From NCBI GenBank assembly GCA_020186115.1, contig WSYJ01000002.1, forward strand, positions 124,001 through 188,000: a stretch of DNA of 64,000 nucleotides, read 5' to 3'. This document shows, piece after piece, positions 1 to 10,185 of this stretch (position 1 is its first letter; every line of letters starts with the position of its first letter). A program made the position numbers and the translations under genes. The DNA is from Histomonas meleagridis (taxonomy: Eukaryota > Parabasalia > Tritrichomonadida > Dientamoebidae). The notes under the pieces were generated by a model, which was not told the DNA's origin, did no database searches, and saw only the letters and a list, made by a program, of their open reading frames with translations.

Positions 1-210
1 AATGTCATTTTAGCATGGGATTTAACCTCGCAATCATCATATGACAAAAACTTAAACTTCCACTCAGCAAAATCAAATTTCTGAACTCGTTGAAATTTTC
101 ATAACTTTACACAAAATCTAGATTCAAAATATATTTGGCCTCGAGCTCTATTGTACCACTTTTTGAATGGTATTTAATTTTGAGCACTATTAAATTTGAC
201 ATCCCCACAA

Positions 211-1569
211 ATGAACTTGAATTTTAGACAAAATGATGCTAACGCTTATCGAAAAAGCGACAAACGAAGGAGATCTTTATTCACACAGATAGACGAGGCA
301 CCACCGCCAGATGTCTCAAATGCAAACAATCCGAATATCAACAATTTTTTATTTTCTGATCCAAATCAAATCAAAAATGTCTTAATCAACTCACCATTCT
401 TGTTTTCATCCCAAGTTACTAGTCAGTGTCCAACTCCAGAACTCATCAAAGAAATTTTAGATCTTTCGTTAACAGATAACCCAGATATATCAGCCCGTGC
501 TCTAAATGCTCTCTGCGATATATTCGAATCATATCCAGAAACTCGAGATTTTCTCCTTGCTCATAATTTTCATTTACAAATAGCCAAATTCTTTGACAAC
601 ATCATGATTATTTCACACCTATTTGATTTAGCCAGCATTGAACCCAAAATTATTAGCGATTTGGTTGATGCAGGTTTAATCAATTCCATCATTGACAACA
701 TCCAAGGGTCTGAACCAAGTTATTTCCAAACTGCCACATCCTTATACATATATATTCTTAACCACGGATTTCCACAAGCATTTGAGCGAGTTGACGATCT
801 TCTTATCCGGCTCACATTTAATGAGAACAAGCGTAATCAGCTTTCATCTTTACAATTTCTATATGCAGTTCTTCCATCAGTCATCAAATATCTTCGCAGT
901 AATTCCTTTTTCGATGTCTTTTTACCACGAATTCTCAGTTTTGACATGAACGAACTTTCCGTAGCCTTTAAAATCATCGAACGAATATCATATTTACGCG
1001 ATTATGCTGTTTTATTATATCAAAAGAAGGTTGTTCCTATCATCCACAGATTGTTTTTGATGGAGGAAGAATTTAGTGATCCGAATCCCAAAATTTCAGC
1101 GCTTAATATCCTTACGAACATATTCATTCTTGGCTCAGAATATGCGACAACACTTTTGAGCTCTCCGATTATCGATGATGTAATGAGTTGTTTTAAAATG
1201 GGGCAATTTGAAGAACGACTTGCATCTGTTCGATTCATTACGTCAATGATAATATATATGTCCGATGACCAACAGATTCAACGATTTCTATGCGATAACA
1301 AAGTGCTCGAAATGCTAATGGAAGTGTTGCAAGCAACTTTAAGCGATTGCTTTTTGGATATCCTAATGGCTTTCAAAATATTATACGATAAACATCGCTG
1401 CGGATTATTGATCGACGAATTTGATCAACAGTTTATGGAAATTTACGGATCCACAATTTTCGTGGACACGCTAAACAGAATATTAAACACAGAAATGAAC
1501 TTTAGTAACGACGACTATAGGAAAATGATAAGTTTGATAAATGAGTTCTTGGAACAGCTAAGTAATTAA
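211..1569 (+). CDS. ARM/HEAT-like helical solenoid protein
   Basis: The 452-residue protein is built almost wholly of paired amphipathic helices with leucine/isoleucine spacing, as in armadillo-like solenoids. Its N-terminus is polar and basic (around residues 15-27: KSDKRRRSLF). No catalytic motif is visible. A second protein in this window (minus strand, ending at 46688) has the same plan, a KKKNRR-type basic N-terminus followed by a solenoid, so the two look like distant paralogues. A basic stretch before ARM helices recalls importin-alpha, but the IBB signature is not clear and I do not assign that role. The first ATG is at 211; upstream in-frame codons begin with TTG at 196, which I do not accept as a start. 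It is convergent with the methyltransferase gene that follows. Confidence 0.7.
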   Translation: MNLNFRQNDANAYRKSDKRRRSLFTQIDEAPPPDVSNANNPNINNFLFSDPNQIKNVLINSPFLFSSQVTSQCPTPELIKEILDLSLTDNPDISARALNALCDIFESYPETRDFLLAHNFHLQIAKFFDNIMIISHLFDLASIEPKIISDLVDAGLINSIIDNIQGSEPSYFQTATSLYIYILNHGFPQAFERVDDLLIRLTFNENKRNQLSSLQFLYAVLPSVIKYLRSNSFFDVFLPRILSFDMNELSVAFKIIERISYLRDYAVLLYQKKVVPIIHRLFLMEEEFSDPNPKISALNILTNIFILGSEYATTLLSSPIIDDVMSCFKMGQFEERLASVRFITSMIIYMSDDQQIQRFLCDNKVLEMLMEVLQATLSDCFLDILMAFKILYDKHRCGLLIDEFDQQFMEIYGSTIFVDTLNRILNTEMNFSNDDYRKMISLINEFLEQLSN

Positions 1570-2241
1570 GTTAAGAATGATGATGTTTGAAAATAAAATT
1601 TTTTAAAAAAATTTCTGTTTTTGGTTCCGTTGAGGGAAAATACGTTAGTAGCGGAAAACAATAAAAAACCGTTTCCCCACTTCACTATATTCACGAACAT
1701 TTTGAATACATTTCAACGTTTTTTCAAAGCCTTTGAATGAGTCAGAAATTTATAACGACGGTTCGTGCACTTTTGCAGTTAACGAACTTCTAAAGTTTTT
1801 TGCGACATATGTGTAACATATTCTCAAATTTGTTGACAAAGAGAATTAATTATGAGAATATTGGGGCCTAACATATCGTTAAAAATATGGTGCCCTTTAT
1901 GAGACATCGATATCATGAATATTTTATTGAATTTCAAAAAAATGAATTTTACTGGTTAACTAAACTTATATCAGTAAATACTACAGCAAGTTATTTTCTG
2001 GTGATTTCAATATAATGTTATTATTCCTAATATTTATGAAAAGTGTGGTGCACCCAAACCCTCTATAAAGATCAGCTATTTTGGTTCTAATTATATATTA
2101 AAATATCTTTTTACAAGAGCTGAAAGATTAATTCAATAATTTCATTCTTTTTATGTAATCATGAAAATATATCACACTCATTAATATTAAATTTTTGTAT
2201 TTTTAAATGAATACAAAATATGATTTTTATTTTGCTCGAGC
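1570..2241. other. Convergent intergenic spacer, no gene seen
   Basis: About 670 bases of AT-rich sequence between two convergent genes. I see no long frame, RNA gene or clear repeat. The stop codon of the upstream gene is followed by several AATAAA-like strings that could serve as cleavage/polyadenylation signals. Confidence 0.5.
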
Positions 2242-2943
2242 TCAATCCTTTTGGATGATGTACATGTAGTGGAAAGTTCCTTTTTCAGTTGGTTTTTCTA
2301 TTTCGATTGTATCGGAAATTTTGAGTCGATTTTGACCTTTGAAGTATACATTTCGCGTGTTCGGAGTTCCATAAGAAATGACAATGTATGTGCCGCCTGG
2401 CTTAAGGACACGTGAAACTTCTGAAAGAAGTTTCGAAATTAGTTCATTGGATTTATTGGAACAAATAAGTGAATCCATAGTCCCTTTGTCAAAAACATAA
2501 TCAAACGTTTCATTTTCGAAGTTTTTCATTTCAAGACAATCGCAGCATTCAAAAGATAAATTATCTTGACCTGTGTATCTTTGCTTGTTTTGCTCAATAA
2601 CAATGTTGGAAACATCAATTCCAACAACACGTTCGAAGCCCTCTTGTGCAAGAGAAAAAGAAACAGATGAATTTCCACACCCAATTTCAAGAATTTTACC
2701 TTTTGTTTTTAATTGTGGAAGAAGAGCACCTTTAAGAGAATCCCATGTTTGGTACCATTCGAAAGGCTCTGGTTCTTCTTCATAACGGGTATTCCAATAA
2801 CTTGGTTCAAAATAATTTGGTGCAGGATGATTAAGGATATTTTCAAGTTCCTTATCGAGAATTTCATCTTCTGTTTCTTTGTTTTGTTGCACATTTTGTT
2901 GTGTACCAAGAACAAGATTCATGAAATTCATCGGTTTCATCAT
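2242..2943 (-). CDS. SAM-dependent methyltransferase, EEF1AKMT4/METTL13-like
   Basis: This 233-residue class I methyltransferase has YWNTRYEEEPEPFEWYQTW near residue 50-68, typical of the METTL13/EEF1AKMT4 (translation elongation factor lysine methyltransferase) branch. SAM motif I (ILEIGCGNSS) is near residue 85, the acidic end of strand 2 is VVGIDVS, motif II is FDYVFDKGTMDSL and a post-motif LKPGG follows. The likely substrate is a lysine on a translation factor such as eEF1A; this is inferred from the family, not shown. The first ATG in frame is at 2943 (the track of codons further out starts with TTG). A CCGTT element lies about 13 nt upstream of this ATG. The N-terminal 40 residues are methionine-rich and unconserved. 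Confidence 0.78.
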   Translation of the reverse strand: MMKPMNFMNLVLGTQQNVQQNKETEDEILDKELENILNHPAPNYFEPSYWNTRYEEEPEPFEWYQTWDSLKGALLPQLKTKGKILEIGCGNSSVSFSLAQEGFERVVGIDVSNIVIEQNKQRYTGQDNLSFECCDCLEMKNFENETFDYVFDKGTMDSLICSNKSNELISKLLSEVSRVLKPGGTYIVISYGTPNTRNVYFKGQNRLKISDTIEIEKPTEKGTFHYMYIIQKD

Positions 2944-2954
2944 TGTAAAATAAT

Positions 2955-2963
2955 TAACGGTTT
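2955..2963 (-). promoter_or_regulatory. AACGG/CCGTT motif before methyltransferase start
   Basis: The plus strand reads TAACGGTTT here, 13-20 nt upstream of the ATG at 2943. The same core recurs before several other genes in this window (20893, 35466, 37959, 41832, 48073). It has the form of a Myb-type site (AACNG). Core-promoter role is inference. Confidence 0.4.
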
Positions 2964-3039
2964 TCAAAAATAAACGTTCGAAAAAATTAAAATTTGTTTT
3001 TTTGGTTTTTATTCTAAAACAACTAGAACTAATGTTGAT

Positions 3040-3837
3040 TTACAAGTTTTTAGACTCTTGGAATTTAGGTACATTTCGTTCATTAACTGGGATTTCACAC
3101 CAATTAGGTGAATGATCTTCTGTTGCAAAATCAAAATCTTTAACATTATTCCATGGTCCACATGAAGAAGGAGATGATACATCAAACGGACCAAACCTTA
3201 GCTTGTTACATTTTTCGATGATAGGATTTCCATAAACAGAAATGTAAAAATCACATTCACTTGTATCATGAATTCGAAGCTGCTTCAATGATAAAACAAA
3301 CTTGCATCGGTGACAACCTGTGATGCGTGCACTTCCTGTGATATGTGGCACAATGATAATGCTATCTTCAATTGAATTTAATGTTAAAGCTGGAGTTTCA
3401 TTTGGAATAAGAACTGTGGAATTTTTAACTTTGTGTAAGCTAACCAATTCACCATTGCATTGATGTACAACGCTTTGGTTCTCAATATCATGAATTGTCC
3501 ATTGAACTTTATTTTCATGAGTTTCTTTAACTTCATCTTTACTTATTAGTTGAGATGCTGGTTTCATATTTTGAGATGAAGAAAAACTAAAAATAGATGA
3601 TTGTCCTTTTGTGATAATTCGTGATTTTTCTAATGCCTTAAGATATTTTTCTTGAAAGTAACGAGGAAGGAGATCATTTCCTTGCCGTAAAACTTCTAAA
3701 AGAGAATTTACTTGAGCATTATGAGTTGAAGCGTCTGGATTCTTTTCAGAAATTAATCTGTTAACTTGTTTATCAAGCTCTGCTCTGAACTTTTCTGCAT
3801 TTCTTGAAGATAGATATTGATGAAGGAGATCTTCCAT
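3040..3837 (-). CDS. Tubulin-binding cofactor C (TBCC domain protein)
   Basis: The 265-residue protein has a charged helical N-terminal half (about residues 1-100), matching the spectrin-like region of cofactor C, and a C-terminal beta-helix C-CAP/TBCC domain (about 115-240). The diagnostic segment LKQLRIHDTSECDFYI contains the Q-x-R motif whose arginine acts as the arginine finger that makes TBCC a GAP for beta-tubulin in the tubulin folding pathway. PIIEKCNKLRFGPF further supports the family. It starts with ATG at 3837 and ends with TAA at 3040, 97 bases from the methyltransferase start. Role: final step of tubulin heterodimer folding, plausible in a flagellate. RP2 is an alternative, but no N-terminal Cys acylation site is present. 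Confidence 0.82.
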   Translation of the reverse strand: MEDLLHQYLSSRNAEKFRAELDKQVNRLISEKNPDASTHNAQVNSLLEVLRQGNDLLPRYFQEKYLKALEKSRIITKGQSSIFSFSSSQNMKPASQLISKDEVKETHENKVQWTIHDIENQSVVHQCNGELVSLHKVKNSTVLIPNETPALTLNSIEDSIIIVPHITGSARITGCHRCKFVLSLKQLRIHDTSECDFYISVYGNPIIEKCNKLRFGPFDVSSPSSCGPWNNVKDFDFATEDHSPNWCEIPVNERNVPKFQESKNL

Positions 3838-4419
3838 CGAAGATTTGTATAACTTTTTTGTTGGCTAAAAGCATAACGTATTATTTCAAAGCTAAACTGT
3901 CACCTTAAACCGTAATAAATAAACGTTTTTAGCGAACCCGCCCCAATATCTTTTTTTCTTCCATATCTAAATCATATTGTATTTCTTTCTAATGCCCTTA
4001 TTCATTGATGAATGTAGCAAAGTTAATTGCAGATTTTATCCATTTCTCATTTTTAAAGTTAAATATTAATTCGCATATAAAATTAAACAAAATTTGGTAG
4101 CTTAAATAAATTATTGTAGAACTGTTGTGCCTTTAAAAATTGTATGTGTTATGGATTTAGAAATATATCATAAAAATAATATCATAGTTATAATTTCGAA
4201 AAAATTAATTATTTTATCAACTATCCCAGAAAATGATATTTTATACAATAGTCAAATTAACTGGGATTGTGATGAAGATTAATATGTTTAAAATATAAAA
4301 ATATTAATAATTCGTCGAGAAAAATGCGTGTGAAAGAAGACTCTATTTTAGCCCCCATAAATTGAGTAATTAACATTCAATATATTGAATTCGTAACTGC
4401 TGACAAAAAATTTGGAATA
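3838..4419. other. Divergent promoter region, no gene seen
   Basis: About 580 bases of AT-rich DNA between the divergent cofactor C and LRR-PP2C genes. An AAACCGTA string occurs at 3907. I find no coding frame or RNA gene. Confidence 0.5.
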
Positions 4420-6873
4420 ATGGGAAACATAAATACACTGCCACAATTAGACCAAAAATGTCAAAACTTAGATTTATCTGGCTCTGGACTTCAAAAACTC
4501 CCTTACCACATTAAAAAAAGTAATAATCTTAAATTCCTCTATTTAGACAGAAACAAAATTCAAAATCTTCCTATGGGACTCACGAAACTACAAACCATCA
4601 GTCTCCAAGACAATTTCACGAACAAAATTCCAGATCAAGTTTTCGAAGCATTGATTTCATATACTTCGCTAACACAAATAAATCTAGATGACAACCATCT
4701 CACTGAAATTCCAGTGGAGTTAGAAAAAGTAGAAAATTTGGAAACCCTTTATATAAGAAGTAATGATATCAACGTTTTGAAAAAATCAAATTTCAAAAAA
4801 TTGAGCCTTCTTGATTTGTCATGCAATTCAATCCAATCTGTTCAATCAATTCCGGAATGCGTAACATTTTTAAATTTAAGTTTTAATCTGATCAATCAAT
4901 TAACTTTTTCCAGTCAAATCCTACAGAGATTAAACCTTGCAGGAAACAACCTTACTGAACTCCCTCAAGGTGTTGTTTTCCCCTCATTGAGGTCATTAGT
5001 AATTCCATATAACAAAATCATAGATATCACAAATATCAAAGAATTTGCTCCAAATCTTGATCTACTCAATGCGTCTTACAATTTAATAGATAAATTCCCT
5101 GAATTACCCGAAAATATTACAAGTGTATATCTTGACAATAACAAATTGACGACAATTCCACCCTTAGACAAATACTCCAAACTTAGTCTTTTATATCTAT
5201 TCAAGAACGAAATCACAAAAATCCCTAAATTACCAACTACGCTCAGAGATTTTGAAATTTTCGGCAACAAAATAACAGAAGTCGAAGCACAGTCATCTGA
5301 ATTCAGTATGCGTAGTGTCACTCTCAATGATAATTCATTTACTGATATACCACATTTTGCGAATAATATTTACATATATTCAATTTCATCAAATTCCATT
5401 ACGCAACTCAATGTTAGCAACTTATGTAATACCATTTGTAAACTTGATATATCATCTAATGGCATAAAAGAAGTTCCTTCTGATATATTCCTTCTTCCAA
5501 ACTTAACACAACTTTTTATGCATAATAATTCTATCACTTCCATACCAGATGAATTTTCTAATTCGAAAATCGAATATCTTTCGATTAGTAATAACCCAAT
5601 AAATGAATTGCCTAAAGCGCCTGGAACACTTACAATTCTTTATGCTGCATGTTGCGAATTTAATGAATTCCCTGATGAAATATTGGCTGAAACTAAAATC
5701 TCGACATTAAATCTTTCAAATAACAAAATCAAAAGTATAAAATTGTTGCCAACATTAGAGAAGTTACACATGTCATGTAATGAAATCACTAATATCCCTG
5801 AGTTACCCGAAAAAATTAATGTGATTGACTTCTCTCACAATCAAATTTCTTCATTTGAGTTAAAAGGAACACATAATTCTTTGACAGAAATTGATCTTTC
5901 TCATAACAAATTAACAAATTTCACTATTAGTGAAAGATATCCTTTATTAACAATACTAAAAATTGCTTACAACTTAGAGCTTTCAAGTTTAGACCTCACA
6001 AACATCCCTTATCTCGACTTCTTAGATATAAATCACACGAAAATCAAATTAACGAAAGAAGAATTGGAGAGACCGTTTACCGAAGTTGTCGTAAACAAAA
6101 TTGAAAACGTTACAACACCGTCGACAAAATATTTTGACTGTGTAAACGTCGGTTATGCTGAGATGAAAGGAAGCAGATCTGAAATGGAAGACTCATTAAT
6201 TATTCGCCAAATCAAAGAGCCTAACATTGAGATTTATGCTGTGATTGATGGTCATGGCGGGACTGATACAGCTCGTTATGTTGCATTCCAATTGCCAAAG
6301 ATTATAATAAACGGTCTCAAAGATGGCAAACTTTCCAACATCAGTGAAAAAGTCAAAAATTCAATCGAAACAACCGTTAAGCATTTGAAGGAAAGGAAGT
6401 TTAGGGACGGTGCAACAATGGCACTTGTCGTAAAGCATGGAAACACCATCGTATGTGCTAACATTGGTGATTCAAGAGCTTTACTTATAGAAGAAGATGG
6501 AAAAGCAGAACATCTCCTTCATGATCATAAGCCTTACTTGAGAGATGAAATTGAAAGAATAAGAACTGAAAAAGGTGATGTAAGAGATAATAGGACAGAC
6601 GGAATTTTAGCAATTTCAAGATCAATTAGAGACTTCGAAGTAAGAGGAGTAACAGCTGAACCAGACATTGTGCAGATAGAAATTGGAGAAAATGTCAATA
6701 GATTGGTGCTTGCATGTGACGGAGTTTTCGATGTAATGTCTGTAGAGGAGGTTGGAATGATTGTAGAAAGTGAAGAAGACCCATCGTTAGCTGCGTATAA
6801 GGTAAGGAATGCAGCTTTCGCAAAAAATAGTTATGACAATATATCTGTGATTGTTGTAGACTTAAAGCCATAA
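4420..6873 (+). CDS. Leucine-rich repeat / PP2C phosphatase fusion
   Basis: The 817-residue protein has about 22 short LRRs (residues ~15-560, pattern LxxLxLSxNxIxxIP) followed by a complete PPM/PP2C phosphatase domain (~575-817). Metal-binding and catalytic landmarks are present in order: GSRSEMEDS (R and ED), AVIDGHGG near 610, DGATMALVV, NIGDSRALL near 684, DG in LACDGVFD near 767 and YDNISVIVV near 805. The order LRR-PP2C recalls PHLPP phosphatases and fungal adenylyl cyclase, but there is no PH or cyclase domain. The start MGNINT offers Gly2 and Thr6, compatible with N-myristoylation, so membrane attachment is plausible. Likely a signalling Ser/Thr phosphatase; substrate unknown. The stop codon is TAA followed by AA. 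Confidence 0.88.
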   Translation: MGNINTLPQLDQKCQNLDLSGSGLQKLPYHIKKSNNLKFLYLDRNKIQNLPMGLTKLQTISLQDNFTNKIPDQVFEALISYTSLTQINLDDNHLTEIPVELEKVENLETLYIRSNDINVLKKSNFKKLSLLDLSCNSIQSVQSIPECVTFLNLSFNLINQLTFSSQILQRLNLAGNNLTELPQGVVFPSLRSLVIPYNKIIDITNIKEFAPNLDLLNASYNLIDKFPELPENITSVYLDNNKLTTIPPLDKYSKLSLLYLFKNEITKIPKLPTTLRDFEIFGNKITEVEAQSSEFSMRSVTLNDNSFTDIPHFANNIYIYSISSNSITQLNVSNLCNTICKLDISSNGIKEVPSDIFLLPNLTQLFMHNNSITSIPDEFSNSKIEYLSISNNPINELPKAPGTLTILYAACCEFNEFPDEILAETKISTLNLSNNKIKSIKLLPTLEKLHMSCNEITNIPELPEKINVIDFSHNQISSFELKGTHNSLTEIDLSHNKLTNFTISERYPLLTILKIAYNLELSSLDLTNIPYLDFLDINHTKIKLTKEELERPFTEVVVNKIENVTTPSTKYFDCVNVGYAEMKGSRSEMEDSLIIRQIKEPNIEIYAVIDGHGGTDTARYVAFQLPKIIINGLKDGKLSNISEKVKNSIETTVKHLKERKFRDGATMALVVKHGNTIVCANIGDSRALLIEEDGKAEHLLHDHKPYLRDEIERIRTEKGDVRDNRTDGILAISRSIRDFEVRGVTAEPDIVQIEIGENVNRLVLACDGVFDVMSVEEVGMIVESEEDPSLAAYKVRNAAFAKNSYDNISVIVVDLKP

Positions 6874-7234
6874 AACGAATGATTTTATGAGTAAAATGTT
6901 TCTTACCAACCACTCAGCCGAATTCCAAAGTTATTATTCCTTAATGAAGCTGCTTGTCTTGAAACCATTTTAGAAATTATAATAACACAAAGTGAACACT
7001 TCAGTTTTTGAATATAAATCCGATGATTATTCATTTATTCGATTCTATCGTTGGGAAACCTTTCTGAATAAACAATGGTAATTTTTTAGATTAAGTATAT
7101 TTGCAACATTTATATCTCATCCACAATATATTTTGGAATAAAGCCATGTAGATTTATCAGCACAAAAATCTTCACAGGTTTTGTAGAATTTCATAAAGTG
7201 AAAAGTTTAGATTTCAATTCACCTGCCCAATCAA
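6874..7234. other. Intergenic spacer, no gene seen
   Basis: 361 AT-rich bases between two genes on the same strand. The stop codon at 6871 forms TAAAA. No frame or repeat stands out. Confidence 0.45.
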
Positions 7235-8653
7235 ATGACATGTGATGTGAATTTGGTCAACCAAATGAACCAAATCAAATTATATATTTTTACAAGAAAT
7301 TTTATAAATGTTGCAAACATATTACTTGTATTGGGAATAGTGTTTGTGTTATGTTGGAAGTTTGCTCCAGATTTTGATAATATGTCAAATGGAAATTTAA
7401 TTTCATACAAAAAATTGGAAAAACTTGAATTTAATGAATTGGCGGTAGAGCTTAAATCTAACAGCTTAAAGAGGTTCCAAAATATTTTTTATTTTGATTA
7501 TGCAAATCATCCATTATTCCCTGATCTTTTATTCGAAAATTTTACGAATCAAGTGCATCATAATCTTCTCGGCAATACACACTCTGAGTCGCCTAGTGCT
7601 GAACTTTCTACGGATATAATTGATGATGTTCGAAGATCAATTCTCTCATTATTGCATACAAATATATCACAGTACACAGTTATTTTTACATACTCTCATT
7701 TTCAGGCTTTAAAGCTTATAGCAGAAGCTTTCCCATTTAACAATAAGTCAACTTTTTATTATTCTGAAACAAGTGATTTGAACATAATTGGCTTAACCAA
7801 TTTTGCAATAGAAAAAAATGCAAAAGTTCAAATGTTAAGTACGAATAATTTTGTTACAACCAATTCCCCATCAAATCTTTTTATGTTTCCTCTTGTTGAT
7901 TGTTTTGATGGATCTGTTCTATCAATAGAAACTATGAAAAAACTCATTTCTACAAATGATACTGTTATTGCAGATGCATCTTTGTACCTCCAAAACCATG
8001 ATCTCGATCTTTCGCAAATACCATTTGATGGAATTGCATTAAGCTTCGAGAAGATGTTTGGCTTTCCAAACATCGGCGCTCTTGTGGTTAAGAACTCCTT
8101 GATAAGTACCATAAAACGACCATATTTTGGTGGAGGTACTTTAGTATATGCATTAACAGAAACAGATTTTGAGAAATTAAGATTATCACCATGTGAAAGG
8201 TTCGAAGATGGGTCTTTACCATTCATATCAATTCTATCTTTGCAGAGTGGTTTTGCATTTCGTCAACTTTTAGGAATTGAAAGATTGCAGGCGCACGTTA
8301 AATCTATCGTCGAACACACTTTGTCAAAACTTGATGAACTGGTGAACGTTAACAAATTAAAAATAGAAGTTTATGGAACAAATCAAGAATCTATTATCTC
8401 ATTTAACATTCTCGATAAGAAATCAAAAATTATTCCATACCAGAAAGTTATTGAAGCAGCATCTGAATTTGATATATATCTTTTGGGAGGATGCCATTCA
8501 ACACCAACAACATGTAAAAAATCACTTAAAACATCAGAAAACCAAATAAATGAAGGTATAGGTTCGCTCCAAGTTTCGTTTGGTTGGGCAACGACAAAAA
8601 AGGAAATTGATTTTTTAATACAATTCGTCAAGCACACTGCTGAGATTTCGTAA
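7235..8653 (+). CDS. Membrane-anchored MOCOS-like class V aminotransferase fold protein
   Basis: This 472-residue PLP-dependent protein resembles the N-terminal sulfurase domain of molybdenum cofactor sulfurase rather than IscS/NifS. Seen: LGNTHSESPSAE near 112 (substrate/PLP loop), VIADAS near 245 (the Asp that contacts the PLP ring), LSFEKMFGFPNIGALVV with probable Schiff-base Lys273, YFGGGTLVY near 298 and RFEDGSLPFISILSLQSGF near 323. All these are MOCOS-like. Residues 26-41 (VANILLVLGIVFVLCW) form a hydrophobic segment, predicting an N-terminal membrane anchor not usual for MOCOS. The C-terminal MOSC domain is absent. The Cys carrying persulfide is uncertain; CHSTPTTC near 430 is a candidate. 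Start ATG 7235 includes the anchor. Confidence 0.75.
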   Translation: MTCDVNLVNQMNQIKLYIFTRNFINVANILLVLGIVFVLCWKFAPDFDNMSNGNLISYKKLEKLEFNELAVELKSNSLKRFQNIFYFDYANHPLFPDLLFENFTNQVHHNLLGNTHSESPSAELSTDIIDDVRRSILSLLHTNISQYTVIFTYSHFQALKLIAEAFPFNNKSTFYYSETSDLNIIGLTNFAIEKNAKVQMLSTNNFVTTNSPSNLFMFPLVDCFDGSVLSIETMKKLISTNDTVIADASLYLQNHDLDLSQIPFDGIALSFEKMFGFPNIGALVVKNSLISTIKRPYFGGGTLVYALTETDFEKLRLSPCERFEDGSLPFISILSLQSGFAFRQLLGIERLQAHVKSIVEHTLSKLDELVNVNKLKIEVYGTNQESIISFNILDKKSKIIPYQKVIEAASEFDIYLLGGCHSTPTTCKKSLKTSENQINEGIGSLQVSFGWATTKKEIDFLIQFVKHTAEIS

Positions 8654-8947
8654 CACCACGTGTAATTATTACGTAAAATGCAACAATCAAAATTTAGAGA
8701 AAGTTAATTGTAATTTCATATATTCAAATTTGTAACATATATTTCGATGACTTAATATAAATTAACCAAACTGATATGTTTTCACTTAATTTGTTTGTTT
8801 GCATTCTTAATCAATGAAATGCTTATTAATTCTCTAAATAACATCAAAAAAGAATGTCCACTTTTTTATAAACTTCATAAATGCACTTTTTTACTGTGGG
8901 CAGAAATTTTTGAATAAATTAACCGGAAAAGTTGTTGAAATGACTTT
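8654..8947. other. Intergenic spacer
   Basis: AT-rich bases between same-strand genes, with no coding frame, RNA gene or repeat that I can support. The Rab promoter lies at its right edge. Confidence 0.45.
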
Positions 8948-8956
8948 TCATTTTTT
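8948..8956 (+). promoter_or_regulatory. Initiator-like element (TCATTTTTT)
   Basis: TCATTTTTTTT with the A at 8950 lies 13 nt before the ATG at 8963. It matches the trichomonad initiator TCA+1Y(T/A) and the short 5' UTRs known from Trichomonas vaginalis. Confidence 0.55.
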
Positions 8957-8962
8957 TTGGTT

Positions 8963-9562
8963 ATGGAAACGAGTTCACAAGAAAATAGTAATGAAAAACA
9001 TCTTAAAGTTGTAATTACTGGAGACTCATATGTTGGGAAGACGTCACTTCTTAACCGACATTTTAAGAATGATTTTACTGATTATATTACCTCGACTACT
9101 GGGATTGATTTTTTTGTTCATGAGTGTCAACACGAAGAGAAAAAATACATAATATCAGTATATGATACAGCTGGCCAAGAATCATTTAAAGGAATCACAA
9201 AATTCTTTTATCGCGAAGCAGCCGCTGCTATTTGTGTATTCGACATTTGTGCCGAAAACACTTTTGATAATTTGGATTTCTGGATTCGAGACTTCCAACA
9301 AAATGCACCTGATTCAATCGTATATATTGCTGCTAACAAAATAGATAAAGTCACCGGTAATGAAAACGCCGTTCCAAATAACAAGGTGTTGAAATACGCA
9401 AAGAAGAAAAACATAAAAATATTTTTCGCTTCAGCGAAAACTGGAGAAAATGTTTCGCAAATGTTCGAGTCACTGTTCAATGAACTTTGCACACGTGGAG
9501 GTAATGCTCAGATAAAGATTGGACTTGCGCAAAATACGCAGAATGATGGAAGCTGTTGCTAA
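8963..9562 (+). CDS. Rab-family small GTPase
   Basis: A 199-residue Ras-superfamily GTPase. Visible G motifs: P-loop GDSYVGKTS near residue 19, switch I with STTGIDF (Thr of G2), G3 YDTAGQESF with the catalytic Gln, G4 NKID and G5 SAKT. The C-terminus ends GSCC, a double geranylgeranylation signal of Rabs, so it should sit on endomembranes and direct vesicle traffic. TTGIDF and WIRDFQQNA are typical of the Rab rather than Ras/Rho branch; I cannot assign a subfamily. The first ATG is at 8963; TTG GTT before it is 5' UTR, and the initiator-like TCATTTTT at 8948 fits that start. The stop codon TAA is directly followed by TAAAATG. Confidence 0.9.
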   Translation: METSSQENSNEKHLKVVITGDSYVGKTSLLNRHFKNDFTDYITSTTGIDFFVHECQHEEKKYIISVYDTAGQESFKGITKFFYREAAAAICVFDICAENTFDNLDFWIRDFQQNAPDSIVYIAANKIDKVTGNENAVPNNKVLKYAKKKNIKIFFASAKTGENVSQMFESLFNELCTRGGNAQIKIGLAQNTQNDGSCC

Positions 9563-10185
9563 TAAAATGAATGAAATTTTTCTCGTCGCAATGTTTTTGA
9601 GATTTTAAAAATGACGAAACTAAATAATAAGCAACGATAAGGAGAACGATTTTGTGATTTCGCTAATAATTGGATTTGCTGTAGCAGAGTATGAAATCAA
9701 AATAAATGTTTATGAAAATCGCACATGTATAGATATTGTCATTTAAGTATAGTTTTTTGTGGAGTATTAGTGAATATTTTAGCAAGTTTTTGGGTATTTT
9801 AAAATATCATCGTAAATATGAAACCAATTTATGAATAGGAAGAAAGAAAGAAATATGAAGCAGTGGTGAGTCGAATCATCAGTTAAACACCATTGCAAAT
9901 TGAAAATAGAAAAGGTTTAAATCTAAAGCATACAAGTTAAAAACGCAAAGTCTATATCTATAGATATCCTTTTTATACGAATAATGTGTTGTTATAGAAA
10001 ATTGTTTCTAAATATTTGGCTATCATAATTTTTTACATATTAAAAATGATACAACAACAACAACAACAACAACAACAAAAACTTAAATAAAAAATAATAA
10101 TAAAAATTTTAACTGTAACAAAACTTCGAGATCATTTTTCCATTTCTCACAGAACAAAAACAAAAACTTTCCCTTAAATTATTTT
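9563..10185. other. Convergent intergenic spacer with CAA microsatellite
   Basis: Convergent region between a Rab gene and an oxidoreductase gene. It contains a pure (CAA)n tract at about 10052-10078 and several A-rich strings. No frame is supported. Confidence 0.5.
10052..10078. repeat. (CAA)n microsatellite
   Basis: About eight to nine perfect CAA units in non-coding DNA. Confidence 0.9.

Noticed and set aside
196-210. TTG start for the first gene and similar non-ATG starts at 2967, 8957, 20905, 24158, 42824, 60926 and 41843
   Set aside because: In each case an in-frame ATG lies close downstream, and the family alignment or promoter motif agrees with it.
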